Positions 6,878-9,087 of a stretch of 9,087 nucleotides of DNA are shown here, piece after piece. A program made the translations under genes and the position numbers. The stretch spans positions 1 through 9,087 of the forward strand of contig JASMDC010000070.1 of the NCBI GenBank assembly GCA_030753015.1, given 5' to 3'. Under the pieces are notes generated by a model, which worked only from the letters and a program-made list of their open reading frames with translations, was not told the origin of the DNA and did not search any database. The DNA is from Candidatus Undinarchaeales archaeon. Its GTDB lineage: Archaea; SpSt-1190; JASMDC01. The stretch's first letter is position 1; every line of letters begins with the position of its first letter.

Positions 6878-7363
6878 ATGGGACATCCCCGAGCGACATC
6901 TGCCCTTGTCGTTCTTGCCGTTCTCGTGGCCGCTGGTTGTACAGGGGGTGTCGACAACGAGGTCTGCAAGGACGTCGAGAGCTACAGCACAGCCATGGGC
7001 AGAATGGAGTCCGTTGAGGGCGCTTGTGACGATTGCGTCACGGCCCTGAGCGTTTCCGGCCAGCAGGAGCGATGCCTGCAGAAGCAGAACTTCATAAGCA
7101 CCTGGAACGGACGGAAGGATTTGGAAGCTGGACAGCACACCTATCCGGTGCTCTTCAATCGTGACGACGAATGGAGCGAGTGCACGTCCCTTGACCAGGA
7201 TAACGCTAAGCTCTACTGCGGTTGCTGCCTCCTCCTGGGCAAGGAATACAAGTTCAATGAGGCGACCTGCCAGAAGTTGGTGGGTACTGCGTACCTGAAG
7301 TCCATGCAGAAGTGGGAGATCGTCGACCAGAGCGAGTATCTCAAGGACGGCCAGTGCATCTGA
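6878..7363 (+). CDS. Lipoprotein with 10-Cys domain, paralog 2
   Basis: A 161-residue protein aligning almost without gaps with copy 1. The signal VVLAVLVAAGC places the lipidated Cys at 21; domain cysteines are at 30, 50, 53, 66, 102, 114, 116, 117, 131 and 160. Residues 21-37 are identical to copy 1, and AMGRMESVEGACDDC and KDLEAGQ follow closely, so these two are the closest pair. The GRxCY motif is changed to EATCQ, while the Cys is kept. The frame extends upstream to 6815, but that start would remove the signal peptide from the N-terminus and lies before the TATA box, so the ATG at 6878 is chosen. Its stop is five bases before copy 3. Function unknown; probably a surface-exposed disulfide-bonded domain. 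Confidence 0.85.
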   Translation: MGHPRATSALVVLAVLVAAGCTGGVDNEVCKDVESYSTAMGRMESVEGACDDCVTALSVSGQQERCLQKQNFISTWNGRKDLEAGQHTYPVLFNRDDEWSECTSLDQDNAKLYCGCCLLLGKEYKFNEATCQKLVGTAYLKSMQKWEIVDQSEYLKDGQCI

Positions 7364-7368
7364 TCAGG

Positions 7369-7878
7369 ATGATGGATCAGTCTCAAAGGACCGCCCTACT
7401 GGCGGTTGCAGCGGTCTTCCTGGCCGCAGGATGCACGTCCATCGAGAACGAGGTCTGCAAGGACCGAGAGAGCTTCAGCCTCGACTTCGGTGGCAAGATC
7501 GTCTCGGTAGAGGATGCCTGTGACGAGTGCGTGACGGTCCTCACCGTATCGGGACAATCCTCAAGGTGCCTTGAGACGCGCCGCACGATGACCGCCTTCA
7601 AGGAGTCCGGGGGGAGTGTGCAGGTGCCGAGCAAGCACAAGTACTACCCCCACCTCCTTGAACGTGAGGACGACTGGGACGACTGTTCCTCGATCGGCGA
7701 TAACGACGAGCGTCTCAAATGCGGGTGTTGCCTGCTCCAGGGTACACGTCACAAGTACGAGTCCGGACGTGGATGCTACAATATAGTCTCAACGGAGCGG
7801 CGGGCCGGCGGGTTCGGCAAGACGATCAACACCAAGGATGTGCCTCAAAGTTCATACTACTATAGTGGAAGGTGCAGA
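7369..7878 (+). CDS. Lipoprotein with 10-Cys domain, paralog 3
   Basis: A 170-residue copy (the frame plus stop ends at 7881). The signal TALLAVAAVFLAAGC gives lipidated Cys22; domain cysteines are at 30, 51, 54, 67, 106, 118, 120, 121, 136 and 169. It is the most divergent of the short copies: extra residues lie near 79-90 (between the fourth and fifth domain Cys) and near 144-151 (RRAGGFGK), both between conserved cysteines, as expected of surface loops. Two adjacent ATGs (7369 and 7372) are possible starts; no strong Shine-Dalgarno site is seen, so translation is probably coupled to copy 2, whose stop is five bases upstream. The frame is open further upstream, but that would bury the signal peptide. 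Function unknown. Confidence 0.85.
7867..7874 (+). promoter_or_regulatory. Shine-Dalgarno site for lipoprotein copy 4
   Basis: GGAAGGTG ends eight bases before the ATG at 7883 and lies within the last codons of copy 3. It fixes the start of copy 4 at 7883, directly before its signal peptide, in place of upstream in-frame ATGs. Confidence 0.6.
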
Positions 7879-7882
7879 TAGG

Positions 7883-8704
7883 ATGGGAAAGGACGAAATC
7901 ATCATCATGTTAGTAGTTCTTGCGTCGATCATCGCGGGCGGTTGTGTCACAGGAAGGCTCCTGTCCGATGTCAAATACATCGAATGCGGTGACAAGGAGA
8001 GCTACAGCATAGCGCTTGGGAAGTCCATTTCAGTGTCAAAGTCCTGCGACTACTGTTTCGGCGCCCTTATGCAGTCGGACCAGCAAACGGAGTGCTTCAA
8101 GACCAGCGGCAGCATCCCGACACTCAGCGGATCGAAAGATGTTCCCGCGGGCCAAAAATACTATCAACACCTTTCCAATCGTGAAGAGGAGTGGAGCGTG
8201 TGCGACATCGATGATGATGATGCGCAGCTCAAGTGCGGTTGTTGTCTCATTGCGAGCCGGGACCACCGGTTCGAGGTGGGGCGAGGATGCTACCAGCTCA
8301 CGTCCACAGGATATATCAAAGGGACCGAGAGGACCGCAGATGTCCCGGAATCAGCATACTTCGACCAAGGGCGCTGCAAGGGCATCGCGGTCGGTAAGAA
8401 GTTGTACAAGACCACGACGACAGCTGGCAGTGAACTGAAGCGCGCGATCAACAGCGACTTCACCCACATACCCGCCCACGTGGCCGCGGCCCAGGTGGCG
8501 AAGTACCTCCAAGTGGACCAGAACCACCATGATGGTAACTGGACGTCATGGAGCGAGAGCGGTGAGTACCCGCCGGACAGCCGAGCGCTCCAAGCTGTGA
8601 AGTTCATCGAGGCCAATTACCAAAAGTCGGCCATGCCCCATCATATGCTCGCTACCGACCTGGCACGTGTCGTCAAGGCATGGGAAGAGGGTATGCTCAA
8701 CTAA
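7883..8704 (+). CDS. Lipoprotein with 10-Cys domain plus C-terminal extension, paralog 4
   Basis: A 273-residue, two-part protein. The signal (EIIIMLVVLASIIAGGC) gives lipidated Cys21, with a slightly weak lipobox (AGGC). The family domain has cysteines at 35, 55, 58, 71, 107, 118, 120, 121, 136 and 165; spacing from the lipid Cys to the first domain Cys is longer than in the other copies (14 versus 8-9). After GRCKG at 163-167 comes a unique extension (about 166-273) with no cysteine. It appears mostly helical (SELKRAINSDF, HVAAAQVAKYL, DSRALQAVKFIEANY, LATDLARVVKAWEE) around a His/Trp-rich loop (QNHHDGNWTSW). I do not recognise this part; a peptidoglycan-like or protein-binding role cannot be judged from sequence alone. 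It is the last gene of the cluster, one base after copy 3's stop. Confidence 0.85.
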   Translation: MGKDEIIIMLVVLASIIAGGCVTGRLLSDVKYIECGDKESYSIALGKSISVSKSCDYCFGALMQSDQQTECFKTSGSIPTLSGSKDVPAGQKYYQHLSNREEEWSVCDIDDDDAQLKCGCCLIASRDHRFEVGRGCYQLTSTGYIKGTERTADVPESAYFDQGRCKGIAVGKKLYKTTTTAGSELKRAINSDFTHIPAHVAAAQVAKYLQVDQNHHDGNWTSWSESGEYPPDSRALQAVKFIEANYQKSAMPHHMLATDLARVVKAWEEGMLN

Positions 8705-8733
8705 GGTAGCTAACTCCCTCTAGCGTATTCACG

Positions 8734-8749
8734 ATATCGCCCCGGATAT
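8734..8749. terminator. Weak inverted repeat after the lipoprotein cluster
   Basis: ATATC and GATAT flank a six-base GC-rich loop (GCCCCG) about 30 bases after the stop of copy 4. The stem is short and A/T-rich with no oligo-T tail, so a terminator role is only a possibility. Confidence 0.2.
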
Positions 8750-8775
8750 AGCTCTGCCTTCACAATAGAATATAA

Positions 8776-8792
8776 GGGCGCGGATTGCGCCC
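8776..8792. terminator. Hairpin between convergent genes, candidate terminator
   Basis: GGGCGC, a five-base loop (GGATT) and GCGCCC form a perfect six-pair GC stem midway between two converging genes. On the minus strand it is followed by TTATATT, so it suits the minus-strand gene ending at 8815 better than the lipoprotein operon. Archaeal termination relies mainly on T-tracts, so the role is uncertain. Confidence 0.4.
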
Positions 8793-8814
8793 CGAAATAT
8801 CCCCTGCAACACAC

Positions 8815-9087
8815 CTACATGAGACCTAAGAGCTTCTTGATCTGGTCCAAGAAGATCCAGATGAGACCCTTCGAGTAGTCCTCACCGAAGTAGTCACAGA
8901 TGTTCTTGTAGTTGTAAAACAGGATGAAGAAGATGATAAGGATCGCAATCGTGGCGATCATCACCTTGTCATGAAGGATGGCATCAAGGAGGTCCTCCTC
9001 CTCGCCCCAGTCTTCCTCTTCTTCCTCTTCTTCCTCTTCTTCCTCTTCTTCCTCTTCTTCCTCTTCTTCCTCTTCTTCCTCTTCTTC
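8815..9087 (-). CDS. Tail-anchored membrane protein with poly-glutamate tract, 5' end outside the window
   Basis: The last 90 codons of a gene that enters from the right edge. The visible protein begins with 25 uninterrupted glutamates, then DWGEEEDLLDAILHDK, one membrane segment (about VMIATIAILIIFFILFYNY), and a short amphipathic tail ending in WIFLDQIKKLLGLM. With the membrane helix close to the C-terminus and an acidic region before it, it is probably a tail-anchored protein or the end of a larger membrane protein. The side on which the acidic tract lies is uncertain. The N-terminal part and any domain there are outside the window, so function cannot be assigned. Only this frame through the repeat joins the sensible downstream sequence; the other two give Lys/Arg-rich or Arg/Gly repeats. 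Confidence 0.75.
   Translation of the reverse strand, partial: EEEEEEEEEEEEEEEEEEEEEEEEEDWGEEEDLLDAILHDKVMIATIAILIIFFILFYNYKNICDYFGEDYSKGLIWIFLDQIKKLLGLM
9013..9087 (-). repeat. 9-base tandem repeat encoding poly-glutamate
   Basis: The unit TTCCTCTTC (GAA/GAG codons on the minus strand) is repeated eight full times without any mismatch, plus three bases to the window edge. Because nine is a multiple of three, changes in copy number lengthen or shorten the glutamate run without breaking the frame. The total copy number is unknown because the window ends inside the array. Confidence 0.9.

Noticed and set aside
9013-9087. CRISPR-like repeat array at the right edge
   Set aside because: The units are nine bases long, directly adjacent with no spacers, and encode glutamates in a frame that continues into a membrane protein.

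Overview
The window looks archaeal. At four gene starts a TATA-like element lies about 26-28 bases (centre to start codon) upstream of the ATG, so the transcript would begin at or next to the start codon (leaderless). Shine-Dalgarno sites appear only at genes inside operons. Proteins are anchored by lipoboxes, N-terminal anchors or tail anchors. The large membrane-anchored, Cys-containing protein at 841-2694 has the general look of surface proteins from DPANN or other poorly cultured archaea, but I cannot name a lineage. Base composition is GC-rich throughout (not counted). No RNA gene, CRISPR array or insertion sequence was seen.

Left part (1-6103, minus strand): one operon read right to left. 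It encodes a MacB/LolD-type ABC ATPase (5435-6103), a membrane-spanning protein with CARDB-like outer domains and a predicted cytoplasmic coiled coil plus OB-fold (3868-5448), and an FtsX/MacB-type permease (2741-3868). These are followed by a 617-residue anchored surface protein (841-2694) and a Cys-rich secreted or anchored protein that leaves the window at base 1 (1-847). Junctions are tight: overlaps of 14, 1 and 7 bases, plus one 46-base gap holding a possible internal promoter.

Middle (6104-6204): a compact divergent promoter region serving the ABC operon on one side and a lipoprotein cluster on the other.

Right part (6205-8704, plus strand): four tandem paralogous lipoproteins (162, 161, 170 and 273 residues). 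They share one domain of about 135 residues with ten cysteines conserved in all four copies; the last copy has an extra C-terminal domain of about 108 residues. I do not recognise this family. Copy 1 has its own promoter, and copies 2-4 form an operon behind a second promoter.

Right edge (8705-9087): a hairpin between convergent genes, then the 3' end of a minus-strand gene for a tail-anchored protein with a run of at least 25 glutamates. This run is encoded by a 9-base tandem repeat on which the window stops.

Overall this reads as a cell-envelope locus: an unusual three-part ABC system next to a family of disulfide-type surface lipoproteins and two more Cys-rich surface proteins. A functional link between the ABC system and the lipoproteins is inference from their shared promoter region and from the known role of LolCDE/MacB relatives.
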